Below, piece after piece: positions 1 to 10,322 of a stretch of DNA of 64,000 nt (position 1 is the stretch's first letter; each line of letters starts with the position of its first letter). The notes beneath the pieces were generated by a model that worked only from the letters and a program-made list of their open reading frames with translations, had not been told where the DNA came from and did no database searches. The DNA comes from Prunella strophiata. Lineage: Eukaryota; Chordata; Aves; Passeriformes; Prunellidae. The position numbers were made by a program, and so were the translations under genes. The stretch covers positions 1,041,456-1,105,455 of the forward strand of contig JAZBQD010000005.1 of assembly GCA_036583965.1 (NCBI GenBank), in the 5' to 3' direction.

Positions 1-170
1 GCTCCCCGGGATGTCCCCGGGTGCAGGACCCGTCTGCCGCTCCCCGGGATGTCCCCGGGGTGCAGACCCGTCTGCCGCTCCCCGGGATGTCCCCGGGGTG
101 CAGGACCCGTCTGCCGCTCCCCGGGATGTCCCCGGGTGCAGGACCCGTCTGCCGCTCCCCGGGATGTCGC
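1..170. repeat. 38-bp minisatellite, about 4.4 copies
   Basis: Units begin at 1, 39, 77, 116 and 154, each starting gctccccgggatgtcc and differing by single bases. The array lies downstream of MIP exon 3, so it is probably in MIP intron 3. No coding sequence resembling the missing fourth MIP exon is visible here. Confidence 0.9.
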
Positions 171-335
171 GGGGGTACCCAGCACCCTGGGGTGCCGCTG
201 TCACCGTGGTGACACCGGCAGCCTCCCGCCTTCAGCGGGGACACAGCGGCTGGGGCAGGACAGGGACAAGCGGGGAGGAACTGGGGGGGGCCCGGGGCGG
301 GTTTGGGGGTCCCCGTCCCCCCCGTCCCCACTTAC

Positions 336-1813
336 CCAGTGGTTGGCGAAGTTGCGGGTGATGACGGCGGGGGCGAAGGAGCGAGCGGGGTTCATGCCGG
401 CGCCCGTGTAGTGGTCTCTGGGGGATGGGCATTGGGTCGGCTGGCCAGCTGCCCCCCAGCCCCTTCCCCGCGCCCGCGGTCCCAGCACGGGGGTCCCCGC
501 GGCCGCCCTTACCCCGAAGAGGTGGCCGAGGGCGAGGGAGAAGCCGACGGGCACGGCGGCCATGGCCGGGCGCCCGTCGTGGCGGTCGTCGAAGCTGGCG
601 AAGACGCAGAGGATGAACTGGGCGGTCAGGAGCAGCTCCACCACCGTGCCCTGGCCCGGGCCCACGCCGGGGTGCAGCTGCGCGGGGAGAGGGCTCAGCA
701 CCCCGCAGAGTTGCTCCCCCCAATCCCCTCAGCACCCCAAATCCCCCCTCGTTATCCTTCCACACCCCAAAATCCCACTGCACCACAAACCTCTTCTCAT
801 TCCCAAACTCCTCCAGGGATGCCCGGCCCCCATTTCTGTCCCACATCAATCCAAACCCCAAAATATCTTCTGGACCCCCCAATCTGCCATCAGACCCCTC
901 AAACACCTCTGAACCCCAGAATCCCCATTAGAGCCCCATGGTACCCCAGAACATCTCCTGAACCCCCCAAATGCCCCAAAAACTCCTTCTGGCCCCTTCT
1001 CCCCTCATTCCCCCAAACCTCTTTGAACCCCTCATCCCCCCATTATAGCCCCATGGCACCCCAGAACACCTCCTGGACCCCCCCAAATTTCCCCAAACCT
1101 CTGAACCCCTCATCCCCCCATTATAGCCCCATGGCACCCAGAACACCTCCTGGACCCCAGATTCCCCCAAAACTCCTTCTGGACCCCCCTCCCCAATTCC
1201 CCCAAACCTCTGAACCCCTCATCCCCCCCTTACAGCCCCATGGCACCCAGATCCCAAAACAACCCCTGCATCCTCCAAACCCCACATACAATCCCAAAGT
1301 ACCCCAGACCCCCACACGCCTCGGGAGCCTCAATCCCCCCCCAACCCTCATTACAAGCCCCCACCAGAATCTTCTCCCCCCCCCTTACCTCACACCCCCA
1401 GCCTCGCCCCATCTCCCCACCCGCCCCGTTTCCCCTGCTTCACCCGCTCTTAGCCGCGGGTGCCACTGAAAAAAAAAAATGGGCCCTGGGCTCACCCCGT
1501 AGAGCACCCCGGCGCCGGCCAGCATGCCCAGCACCTGGGCCAGCAGGTAGCCCACGGCACGGGGCAGGGAGAGCTGCGAGGCCAGCAGGAATGCCAGCGT
1601 GATGGCCGGGTTGACGTGACCCCCGCTGACATGGCCCAACGCCTGCACCACGGTGGTCTGGGCCAGCCCGAAGGCCAGGGCGGCCCCCACGACGCTGGGG
1701 GGGCCCGGGGCCCAGCGCAGGGAGGCCCCCAGCCCCAGCAGGGCATAGAGGAGGCTGCCCAGGAACTCGGCCAGGACGGCCCTCCAGAAGGCGGACGAGC
1801 GCAGCTCCCGCAT
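336..1813 (-). CDS. MIP: MIP (aquaporin-0), lens fibre water channel; exons 1-3, last exon off the window
   Basis: Three exons are visible on the minus strand: 1813-1496 (start [10 protein letters not shown]), 677-513 and about 416-336. They encode the first five and a half membrane segments, with NPA boxes in HVNPAIT (exon 1) and GMNPARS (exon 3). [12 protein letters not shown] and GHLFG are typical of AQP0, which forms water pores and thin junctions in lens fibre cells. Exons 2 (165 bp) and 3 (81 bp) have the usual family lengths. Two oddities: exon 1 stops at VLYG, about 14 residues short of the family length, with a T12 run just beyond the donor; and the only AG acceptor for exon 3 leaves one extra base (417), breaking the frame to DHYTGAGM. 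The fourth exon should lie left of position 1. Assembly error and a decayed gene are both possible. Confidence 0.9.
700..1400. repeat. Irregular C-rich tandem repeat in MIP intron 1
   Basis: Three to four imperfect copies of a roughly 70-110-bp unit containing cccctcatccccccatta and ccatggcaccc are seen around 1030, 1105, 1215. They fill most of the intron between exons 1 and 2. Open frames in this stretch are repeat translations, not genes. Confidence 0.7.
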
Positions 1814-2739
1814 GGCCTGGCCCCGCTGCCCTCCACGGCCCCGCTCCCCTCCCCGGGGGCCGCCCGTGCCCACCTTTATAAGCCCCCCCCGGGCCGGCCC
1901 CGGGGGTGGGATCTCACCTCCGCCACCCCCCGTTAACCGCTTCGCTGCCCGGGGCACGGGACAGGTGACACGCGGTGAGGAACGCCCCCCTCCCCCGAGC
2001 AGCCCCGCACCCCCCCATAGTGGGGACCCCCGCCCAGAGCTGCGCCGCCCCCATCCCTGAGGGGCTCCCTGGGGAGGGGGGGGGGCTGTGACCCATTGGT
2101 ACCCTCAGGGGGGTTTGGGGGACCCCCTCGCTCGGGGCCAGCACTGCCACACCTCCCACCTCGCCCCCCCCCCAAAATGTTTTGGGGATATTTTGGGGCA
2201 ACCCCCGCTGGGAGCCGCCCCCCACCCCGCCCTGGGTGCCCCCCCCCCCCACCCACCCACCCACCCACCCACCCCGGTGCTGTTGTCTGCGGGAGGGTTT
2301 ATTCAGCCCGGCTTAGCGGGCGCTGAGTCCCCGGCCGGGGGGATTAGGGCTCGGCCCGGCCATTGGCGCCCGCCGGAATCTGCCGGGGCTGCAGAGGCCG
2401 CCACAAAGCGCTTTGCTGCGCTCAGCTCCCCGGCACGGGACGGGCTGACGGGGGGTCCCGGCCCCCGCCCTCACCGGGGGCCCGCGGGGAGGGCGCACCC
2501 GCAGCTCCGGTGTCGCGCCGCACACCGAGAGCGCGGGGCGGTGGTCGAGACCCCCCCCGATCCCCTCACAGCATCACTCCGCACCCACCTGCGACCCCAA
2601 CACACCTTTAATCCCCGCAACGGGGAGAGGACAGTAAAAGGGGAGGGGGCGCGGAGCCCCCCCATCCTGTGGGTGCCCCACGGAAGGTTCTGGCGGCGGC
2701 GAGGATCCGGTGTCAGGGTGTGGAGGATCAGGGGGGGCC
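1814..2739. other. Spacer between MIP and the AQP4-like gene
   Basis: This is GC-rich sequence with C homopolymers near 2166 and 2248 and an (ACCC)n run at 2250-2275. It holds the MIP promoter at its left end. A minus-strand AATAAA at 2298-2303 could be the poly(A) signal of the AQP4-like gene, about 440 bases past its stop. No further gene is seen. Confidence 0.5.
1875..1880 (-). promoter_or_regulatory. MIP: TATA box of MIP
   Basis: The minus strand reads CTTATAAAGG about 62 bases before the MIP start codon at 1813, a normal place for a TATA element of a strongly expressed tissue-specific gene. The surrounding sequence is GC-rich. Confidence 0.6.
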
Positions 2740-4091
2740 TCAGGCAGTGCCCTGCTCGGCTGAGGGGACCGGGGGGCCGTGGGCCACCGAGGAGGGGGAC
2801 AGGCTGGGGGTCTCCACCAGAGCCACGTCCCGGCAGGCCAGGCAGGCACCAAGCTTCTCCCGGGAGGCTCCGGGTGCCAGGATGAACTCGTAGGAGAGCC
2901 CGGCCAGCACCGCGCCCAGCACCGGCCCCAGCCAGTACACCTGGAGGGGCACAGGGCGTTGGGGTGTCCCAGGGGTGGGGGGGAGCAGGGGTAGGGGCTG
3001 CCCCGGGGGTGGGGGGGGACAGGGGACCCCACCCCAGGGATGGGGATGGAGCAGAGGAACCTGCCCCGGGGATGAGGGCAGCTGTGGGGAGGGGGTGTCA
3101 CTTGTTTGGGGTAGGGGGCCCATCCCGAGGATGGGGATGAGGTGGGGTCTGTGCAAGGATGGCAATGGGGGGGACACACCAATTCTGCGATGGTGACACC
3201 GTGAGGACCCTGGGGGGACACAGCTGGTGCTGATTTATCCCAGGGGGACTCACCCATGGGAAGGGATGACCAGGAACGGCTGTCCTGGGGTGGGGATGGG
3301 ACCACAGCGGTCACACGCGGCAGCCGGGGGACCCACCCTCACCTGGGGACTCTGGGGGAGCCCGAGGGTGCCCCCAACTCACCCAGTGATCATCCCAGAC
3401 CCCGGTGACGATGGCCGGCCCCAGCGAGCGCGCGGGGTTCATGCTGCCCCCCGAGAACGGCCCCTGGGGGGGGACGGGGAGGGGGTCAGGAGGGGCTGCT
3501 GGCGACCCCCAGGGCGGGTGGGACACGGGGGGGTCCTTACTGCGGCCAGGCCACCGGCGGCCACGGCGCTGCCCAGGGCCAGCCCGGCCTGCGGGGCAGC
3601 GTGCTCGGTGGCTGCAAAGGCGACCAGCGCCAGCTGGAAGGTGGCGAAGGTCTCCCAGGCCAGCGCCGTCCCCGCTGTCCCCACCGCGCTCACCTGCGGG
3701 AGGGAGGGACACCTGTCCAGTGCCGGGAGGAGACGGGGACAGCACGGGGACAGGGATGGGGACGCTCACCCTGGTGACGAGGCCGGTGTCGTCCTGCAGC
3801 GCTGCACGGGCAGCAGCAGAGGCCAGCGTGGCCCCCCGCGCACTGCGCCAGGACCCCCGCGGCCCCGCGCAGGGCGCTCAGCTTGCGGGTGCACAGCAGC
3901 GCCAGCGTCAGCGCGGGGTTGGCCTGCGGCCCCCCGAGGGTGCAGACGAGCCCCCCGGCCACCAACCCCCCGGCCAGAGCCGGCGACAGTGGCCCCGGGG
4001 CTACCGAAGCCCCCAGGACCACGCCCACGAAGATGAGGGTCGCCGCCAGCTCCGCCAGCACCCCCCGCCAGAAGCGGCCGCTGCGCAGCTC
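2740..4091 (-). CDS. AQP4-like classical aquaporin (AQP4/AQP14-type paralogue), 5' exon in the gap
   Basis: Four exons on the minus strand: 4091-3770, 3693-3541, 3463-3383 and 2940-2740 (stop). The exon starting [14 protein letters not shown] is preceded by a good acceptor, so an earlier exon with the start codon probably lies in the N gap. [17 protein letters not shown] resembles AQP4; the second NPA box is in [11 protein letters not shown]. The first box is unusual (GPQANPALT instead of SGGHxNPA), and the selectivity-filter His of helix 5 is Gly. Frame is lost at a C6 run (3832-3837 on plus): removing one base restores an AQP-like end ([19 protein letters not shown]). The C-tail ends AEQGTA. 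I cannot say whether it is AQP14 or another AQP4 relative; a pseudogene is possible. Confidence 0.75.
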
Positions 4092-4175
4092 CTGGGGGGG
4101 ACAGAGGGGCCGGGGGTGGCACACAGAGGGGGTGGGGGGCCTTGGGGATGGGGTGGCCCAGGGTTTGTGTGTCTC

Positions 4176-4675
4176 NNNNNNNNNNNNNNNNNNNNNNNNN
4201 NNNNNNNNNNNNNNNNNNNNNNNNNNNNNNNNNNNNNNNNNNNNNNNNNNNNNNNNNNNNNNNNNNNNNNNNNNNNNNNNNNNNNNNNNNNNNNNNNNNN
4301 NNNNNNNNNNNNNNNNNNNNNNNNNNNNNNNNNNNNNNNNNNNNNNNNNNNNNNNNNNNNNNNNNNNNNNNNNNNNNNNNNNNNNNNNNNNNNNNNNNNN
4401 NNNNNNNNNNNNNNNNNNNNNNNNNNNNNNNNNNNNNNNNNNNNNNNNNNNNNNNNNNNNNNNNNNNNNNNNNNNNNNNNNNNNNNNNNNNNNNNNNNNN
4501 NNNNNNNNNNNNNNNNNNNNNNNNNNNNNNNNNNNNNNNNNNNNNNNNNNNNNNNNNNNNNNNNNNNNNNNNNNNNNNNNNNNNNNNNNNNNNNNNNNNN
4601 NNNNNNNNNNNNNNNNNNNNNNNNNNNNNNNNNNNNNNNNNNNNNNNNNNNNNNNNNNNNNNNNNNNNNNNNNNN
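4176..4675. other. Assembly gap of exactly 500 N
   Basis: Five hundred N is a common placeholder for a gap of unknown size. The first exon of the AQP4-like gene on the left and the 5' exons of NEMP1 on the right are both missing here, so real sequence is absent. The two sides could also have been joined by scaffolding. Confidence 0.99.
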
Positions 4676-7502
4676 GCAAGAATTGGATTACCCCTTGCAG
4701 TGGGCCTTTGCTGCTTACAGGTGAGCCTGTGGGACTCCAGCCTGCTCCCAGCTGGGTCAGGGTGAGCTGCTGGATGGAGTCTGTGTCACACTGCAGGGTT
4801 GTTTGCACTGGGGTTTGGGTGTGGGGTGGGTAACTGTGCCCTTTTTCCCCTGGGATTGGTGCAGGGGAGGGTCCTTGGGAGCAAGGAGCAGAGAGGTTAG
4901 AGGGGTGTGGTCCACTTTGCCCACTGCCAGCTGGCCCAGGAGCTGGGAGCTGGTGCTGCCCCAGGGGTTTGTGATCCAGAAGCTGGTCCAGCCCCAGGAG
5001 CTGGTTCTGCCCCAGGGTTCCTGCCCCAGAAGCTGGTCCAGCCTCAGGAGCTGGTTCTACCCCAGAGATTTTGTTCCAGGAGCTGGTTCTGCCCCAGGGT
5101 TCCTGCCCCAGGAGCTGGTCCTGTCCTGGGAGCTTGGTCTGTCCCAGAAATTCATGTTCCTGAAGCTGGTCCAGCCTCAGGAGCTGGTTCTGCCCCAGGG
5201 ATTTATGTTCCAGAAGCTGGTTCAGCCTCAGGAACTGGTTCAGCCTCAGGAGCTGGTTCAGCCTCAGGAGCTTGGTCTGTCCCAGAAATTCATGTTCCTG
5301 AAGCTGGTCCAGCCTCAGGAGCTGGTTCTGCCCCAGGGGTTTGTGATCCAGAAGCTGGTTCAGCCTCAGGAGCTGGTTCAGCCTCAGGAGCTGGTTCAGC
5401 CTCCAGGAGCTGGTTCTGCCCCAGAGTTCCTGCCCCAGGAGCTGGTCCTGTCCTGGGAGCTTGGTCTGTCCCAGAAATTCATGTTCCTGAAGCTGGTCCA
5501 GCCTCAGGAGCTGGTTCTACCCCAGAGATTTTGTTCCAGGAGCTGGTTCTGCCCCAGGGGTTCTGTCCTGAGAGTTCCTGCCCCAGGGATTCTGTCCTGA
5601 GAGTTCCTGCCCCAGGGATTCTGTCCTGAGAGTTCCTGCCCCAGGGATTCTGTCCTGAGAGTTCCTGCCCCAGGGATTCTGTCCTGAGAGTTCCTGCCCC
5701 AGGGATTCTGTCCTGAGAGTTCCTGCCCCAGGAGCTGGTTCTGCCCCAGGGGTTTGTGATCCAGAAGCTGGTCCAGCCTCAGGAGCTGGTTCTGCCCCAG
5801 GGGTTTGTGATCCAGAAGCTGGTTCAGCCTCAGGAGCTGGTTCAGCCTCAGGAGCTGGTTCAGCCTCAGGAGCTGGTTCAGCCTCAGGAGCTGGTTCAGC
5901 CTCAGGAGCTGGTTCAGCCTCAGGAGCTGGTTCAGCCTCAGGAGCTGGTTCTGCCCCAGGGTTCCTGCCCCAGGAGCTGGTCCTGTCCTGGGAGCTTGGT
6001 CTGTCCCAGAAATTCATGTTCCTGAAGCTGGTCCAGCCTCAGGAGCTGGTTCAGCCTCAGGAGCTGGTTCAGCCTCAGGAGCTGGTTCAGCCTCAGGAGC
6101 TGGTTCAGCCTCAGGAGCTGGTTCTGCCCCAGGGGTTTGTGATCCAGAAGCTGGTCCAGCCTCAGGAGCTGGTTCAGCCTCAGGAGCTGGTTCAGCCTCA
6201 GGAGCTGGTTCAGCCTCAGGAGCTGGTTCTACCCCAGAGATTTTGTTCCAGGAGCTGGTTCTGCCCCAGGGGTTTGTGATCCAGAAGCTGGTCCAGCCTC
6301 AGGAGCTGGTTCAGCCTCAGGAGCTGGTTCAGCCTCAGGAGCTGGTTCAGCCTCAGGAGCTGGTTCTACCCCAGAGATTTTGTTCCAGGAGCTGGTTCTG
6401 CCCCAGGGGTTTGTGATCCAGAAGCTGGTCCAGCCTCAGGAGCTGGTTCAGCCTCAGGAGCTGGTTCTACCCCAGAGATTTTGTTCCAGGAGCTGGTTCT
6501 GCCCCAGGGGTTTGTGATCCAGAAGCTGGTCCAGCCTCAGGAGCTGGTTCAGCCTCAGGAGCTGGTTCAGCCTCAGGAGCTGGTTCAGCCTCAGGAGCTG
6601 GTTCAGCCTCAGGAGCTGGTTCAGCCTCAGGAGCTGGTTCTACCCCAGAGATTTTGTTCCAGGAGCTGGTTCTGCCCCAGGGGTTTGTGATCCAGAAGCT
6701 GGTCCAGCCTCAGGAGCTGGTTCTACCCCAGAGATTTTGTTCCAGGAGCTGGTTCTGCCCCAGGGGTTTGTGATCCAGAAGCTGGTCCAGCCTCAGGAGC
6801 TGGTTCAGCCTCAGGAGCTGGTTCTGCCCCAGGGATCCTGCCCCAGGAACTGCTCCCACCCCATCCAGGCAGGCATTAACTGGTGTTGCCCCCTTGGCAG
6901 GAGGCTGCAGAGTTCCAAGCTGGGCCCGACCCCTCCTCGGCTGCTGACAGAGGAGGAATTTCAGCTCCAGGGCGAGGTGGAGACCCGCAAGGCCCTGGCA
7001 GAGCTGAGGAGTTTCTGCCAGAGCCCTGAATTCTCTGCCTGGACCACGGTGTCCCGCATCCAGTCTCCCAAAAGGTAACATCCCTGACAGCAGGGGTGTC
7101 AGGGTGGCCACCCTGTGTCCCTCTGTGCTGTCACCTCTGGCCTTAGAGACAGACACAGATCTGTGGCGTGTGGGATAGGATAACACCAGGTCCCAGCAGC
7201 AAAAAAGCTTTACCTGCATGTGTCAGGGCCTCTCCAGAGGCACTGGACACACCTGGCCAACGTGCTGCTCCATGGCTTCTCCCAGGTTTGCTGATTTTGT
7301 GGGTGGTGCTTCCCATGTCACCCCCAACGAGGTGTCAGCCCACGAGAGGGAATTCGGCCTGGAAAGTCTCTCCATTGATGAGCAGCTCTTCGAGGATGAT
7401 GATGATGATGATGATGATGAAGAGGAGGAAAACATCAGTGACTCCTCTGGTGGGAATCACAAGAGTGATTCCTTGCCCCACAACCATGTGGATGTCCAGT
7501 GA
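4676..7502 (+). CDS. NEMP1: NEMP1, nuclear envelope integral membrane protein 1, C-terminal part
   Basis: Three exons are visible: up to 4720 ([13 protein letters not shown], start in the gap), 6901-7074 and 7286-7502 (stop TGA). The middle exon encodes [20 protein letters not shown] and [14 protein letters not shown]; the last begins [17 protein letters not shown], closely matching the conserved NEMP1 tail. NEMP1 is an inner-nuclear-membrane protein; its C-terminal half faces the nucleoplasm and binds Ran. The membrane segments should be encoded by the missing 5' exons. Near the end a (GAT)n run encodes an acidic stretch of eight Asp and four Glu (7396-7432), followed by HVDVQ. The frame is intact through all three exons. 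The long intron 4721-6900 is almost wholly minisatellite. Confidence 0.9.
4920..6850. repeat. 18-bp minisatellite in NEMP1 intron
   Basis: About 1.9 kb built from the 18-bp unit caggagctggttcagcct and variants (ctggttctgccccagg, aagctggtccagcctcagg). Variants are arranged in longer blocks of about 90-130 bp, for example ending with ttttgttccaggagctgg. Because 18 is a multiple of three, open frames of QELVQP-type repeats appear on both strands; they are not genes. Confidence 0.95.
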
Positions 7503-8885
7503 GGTCAGCTGCCACGACCTGGCCAAGGAGCAGAAGCAGTGCTGGGCTGCTCCAGGCATGGTGGGGATGGTCCTGGTCCTTGTGGGGGTGGTCCTTGTGG
7601 GGATGGACCCTGTGGGGATGGTCCTTGTGGGGATGGACCCTGTGGGGGTGGTCCTGGTCCTTGTGGGGATGGACCCTGTGGGGGTGGTCCTGGTCTTTGT
7701 GGGGATGGTCCTTGTGGAGATGGACCCCCTCTGACAGGGAGAAAAGGGGTCTGACCTCCCTTCCCCTGCAGCTCCTGCCTGAGGTGTGGACCCCATTGTC
7801 AGCACAGCTCTGGGTGTTGGCAGGGGTGGGACACATGGGAAGCCCCCCCCAGGCTGGGAAGTCACCAGGATGAAGCCTGGACCCACCCCAGCTTTTGCAG
7901 TGGGTGTTTGTGAGCTCCCAGGGTGGCACCCCCGGGCAGGGACCCCCTCCCAAAGCTGCTGCATCCCCCAGTGCCCAGGGATCCTGACAGGTTCTGTCCT
8001 GGGAGCTCAGTCTAGTCCCAGGGATTCCTGTCTCAGGAGCTGGTTCTGCCCCAGACATTTGTGTGCCAGGAGCTGGTCTTGCCCAGGGGTTCTTGCCCCT
8101 TTCCCCTCACTGGGCACTGGGGTGGGGATGGACCTTCCCCTCCATCTCCTGTGCAGGTGCCTGAGGGTGACACACAGAGAACTTTGGACCTGTCCTGCTG
8201 GTACCTGCGTGCTCAGCACCTGCCTGGAGCCAGGGTGAGGGAGCTGCCAGTGACCTGCTCCTCCTCCTCCTCCTCCTCCTCCTGGTACAAACATGTCAGA
8301 GGGCTCCAGCTGGTCGGGCCACACCTCTGCCTTGGCTTCAGTCCCGTGTGGATACCAAACACTCTGGTGCTTCCCTGATGGAGCTGTGGAGCCTCGAGGT
8401 CTGCTGGCTGCCCCTGGAGGTGGTGTTGGGGTAGAGGCCGTGCTCAGCCCCCTCTCCCCATGCCAGAGCTGAGGATGAGTGTGGATGTGCTTCCTCCCTG
8501 CCTCCCTTTGCCCTTCTCCTGCTGTTGCTCCTCTCCCAGTAGGTGTGGGCAGGGACTGAGGGTGACCCCACTGATGTTCTGGTGGGGAGCTCTGCCAAAG
8601 CTGGAGGGGACACCCCAGTCTATGCAACTTCCTAAGCAATAACACTGCCCTCACCTCCTTGCAGTGTCTCAGCTGCACTGGGGATGCCCAGCCCAGCCCC
8701 TACCTCACCTGGAGCTCTGCCATCAGTTTGTCCCAGTCCTAGGTCTGTCCCTGTCCCAGGTGTGCTGCTCCCCAGCCCTTGCTGTGCTTTCCTCCCCGCT
8801 CAGGTGTGAGCAGACTCTGTTACTCCATCCCCCTCGCTTCAGCGTGGTGGATGACTGATTATATTTTTAATAAAGATGTATTTTT
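7503..8885 (+). other. NEMP1: NEMP1 3' untranslated region
   Basis: The stretch runs from the stop codon to the AATAAA at 8869-8874. It contains a 15-27-bp tandem repeat of ggtccttgtggggatgg at 7555-7735 and a (CTC)n run at 8260-8283. No other open frame here resembles a known protein. Confidence 0.6.
8869..8874 (+). terminator. NEMP1: poly(A) signal AATAAA of NEMP1
   Basis: A canonical AATAAA sits in an AT-rich pocket (tatttttaataaagatgt) followed by a T-rich stretch, the only such signal between the NEMP1 stop and MYO1A. Confidence 0.75.
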
Positions 8886-8889
8886 TAGG

Positions 8890-10322
8890 TCCTGAGCCTC
8901 ATTTGTTCATCCTGCTGTGACCCCAGGGCTCAGCCACCTGTGGGAGGTCATTCTGTGGGGACACAAGAGCCCCTGGGTGACACATTCCCTGGTTGGGCTG
9001 GGGACAGGTGTGCTTCCCTGGGGACAGGTGTCCTCCTTGGACAGGTGTCCTCCTCGGAGCAGCCCTGAGCATTCCCAGCTCTCCAGCCCAGCTATTCCCA
9101 GTTCTCCAGCCCTGTACCTTGCCCCTGTTTCCCGCAGCCCAGCAGAGGAAGCTCCCTTTGTTTGCTTCGGCTCCAGGATTTTCCCTGCTTGTTCCTGCCC
9201 GGAGCTGCCGGGCGGGGAGGACCGAGCCGGGACCGCGGGCAGGGGCTGCAGCCGGCGGCACTCTTGGGGTTGATCCCCCACTGCCTGCTCCTTCGTGCCT
9301 CAGTTTCCCCATTTGACAGCTCTGGGGGAGGGCTCCTGCAGGCCCCCCCTCCCCTCCGTGGGCCGGACCGGGGCCAGCACCGGGCGCTGGGCTGGGCTGA
9401 GCCTCGCCGGTTCCGGGGCAGCTCCAGCTGAAGCCACTCCAGCAGCTGCTGCTCTGCGACTGGGAGGTGAGTTGGGGACCCAGACAGCAGCTGAAGCCCC
9501 CCAATCCTCAGCTGGTTTGGGGTACCCTGTCCCCACAACCCCCATGCCAGGGCACCTGCATCCCACGGGGCGTGGGGACCTGGTGTCATTGGGGGGCACT
9601 GGGGTGAGCCCAGCGCTGCCCTGGAGCTGTGGGGAGCTCCCACCCATGGCTGCTGACCCTGGGGGTCCCACCCAGCAGCACGGGGGGTTCAGACCCCTGT
9701 GGGGGGCTCTGCCATGTCTGGAGGCTGCAGGGACCACCTCCATCACCCTTTTTGCCCCATCCTTCCCCACCTTCTCCTCGCTGGTGAACTTTCCCCGGGG
9801 CACCGATAAGCGGGGCTGGGTTTACAGCCCTGTAAAGTGAGGGTGAAGGTCACCCCCGGGAACGTGACTGCGCTGTCACAGACAGGTGAGGGATGGGGCA
9901 GAGTGGGGGGAAGCAGCTTCGGGGGGTGACCTGTCGGGGGGCTTTGGGCTTGGGCTCCCCTCCCATCCCCGACTTTTCCCCTTGCCAGGAAGGAGGGAGG
10001 AAGTGGAGTCTGAATTAATCCCTGCCCCAAGAACAGGATCCAGGTGTCCGCATTTCCTGCCCGGGTCCCCGCTTCCCCCCAAGCATCCGGCTGCCCCCAG
10101 CCCCACCACGGGCTCCTGGGCACCGGGATACCCCGGCAAGGTGCCCCCCGTGCCTCTGAGGGTGTGTGGCTGCCTCATCCCCTATCCCCAGGGTTGGGGG
10201 GAAGGACCAAGATTCCAGAGGCTGCTGAGGACCTGGTGGGGTGTTTTGGGGAAGGGGCTGCGTGTCCGTGGCTGCAGCCCCCTCCCCGTGCTGTGTCCCA
10301 GCTGCCCCGGAGCTGCCCGGCC
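8890..10322. other. NEMP1-MYO1A spacer with candidate MYO1A 5' exons
   Basis: A CpG-richer island lies at about 9180-9430 and ends in a possible non-coding exon with a good donor (tgggag|gtgagt at 9466/9467). A MIR-like fragment (cctcagtttccccatttg) is at 9299-9316. An acceptor-like ctgtgtcccag at 10291-10301 precedes the MYO1A start by 21 bases. The spacer may thus hold MYO1A 5' untranslated exons, but this is only inferred from splice-like signals. Confidence 0.35.

Noticed and set aside
4803..7219. QELVQP / PEAEPA repeat frames in the NEMP1 intron
   Set aside because: They follow the 18-bp array, a multiple of three, and lie between well-defined NEMP1 exons.
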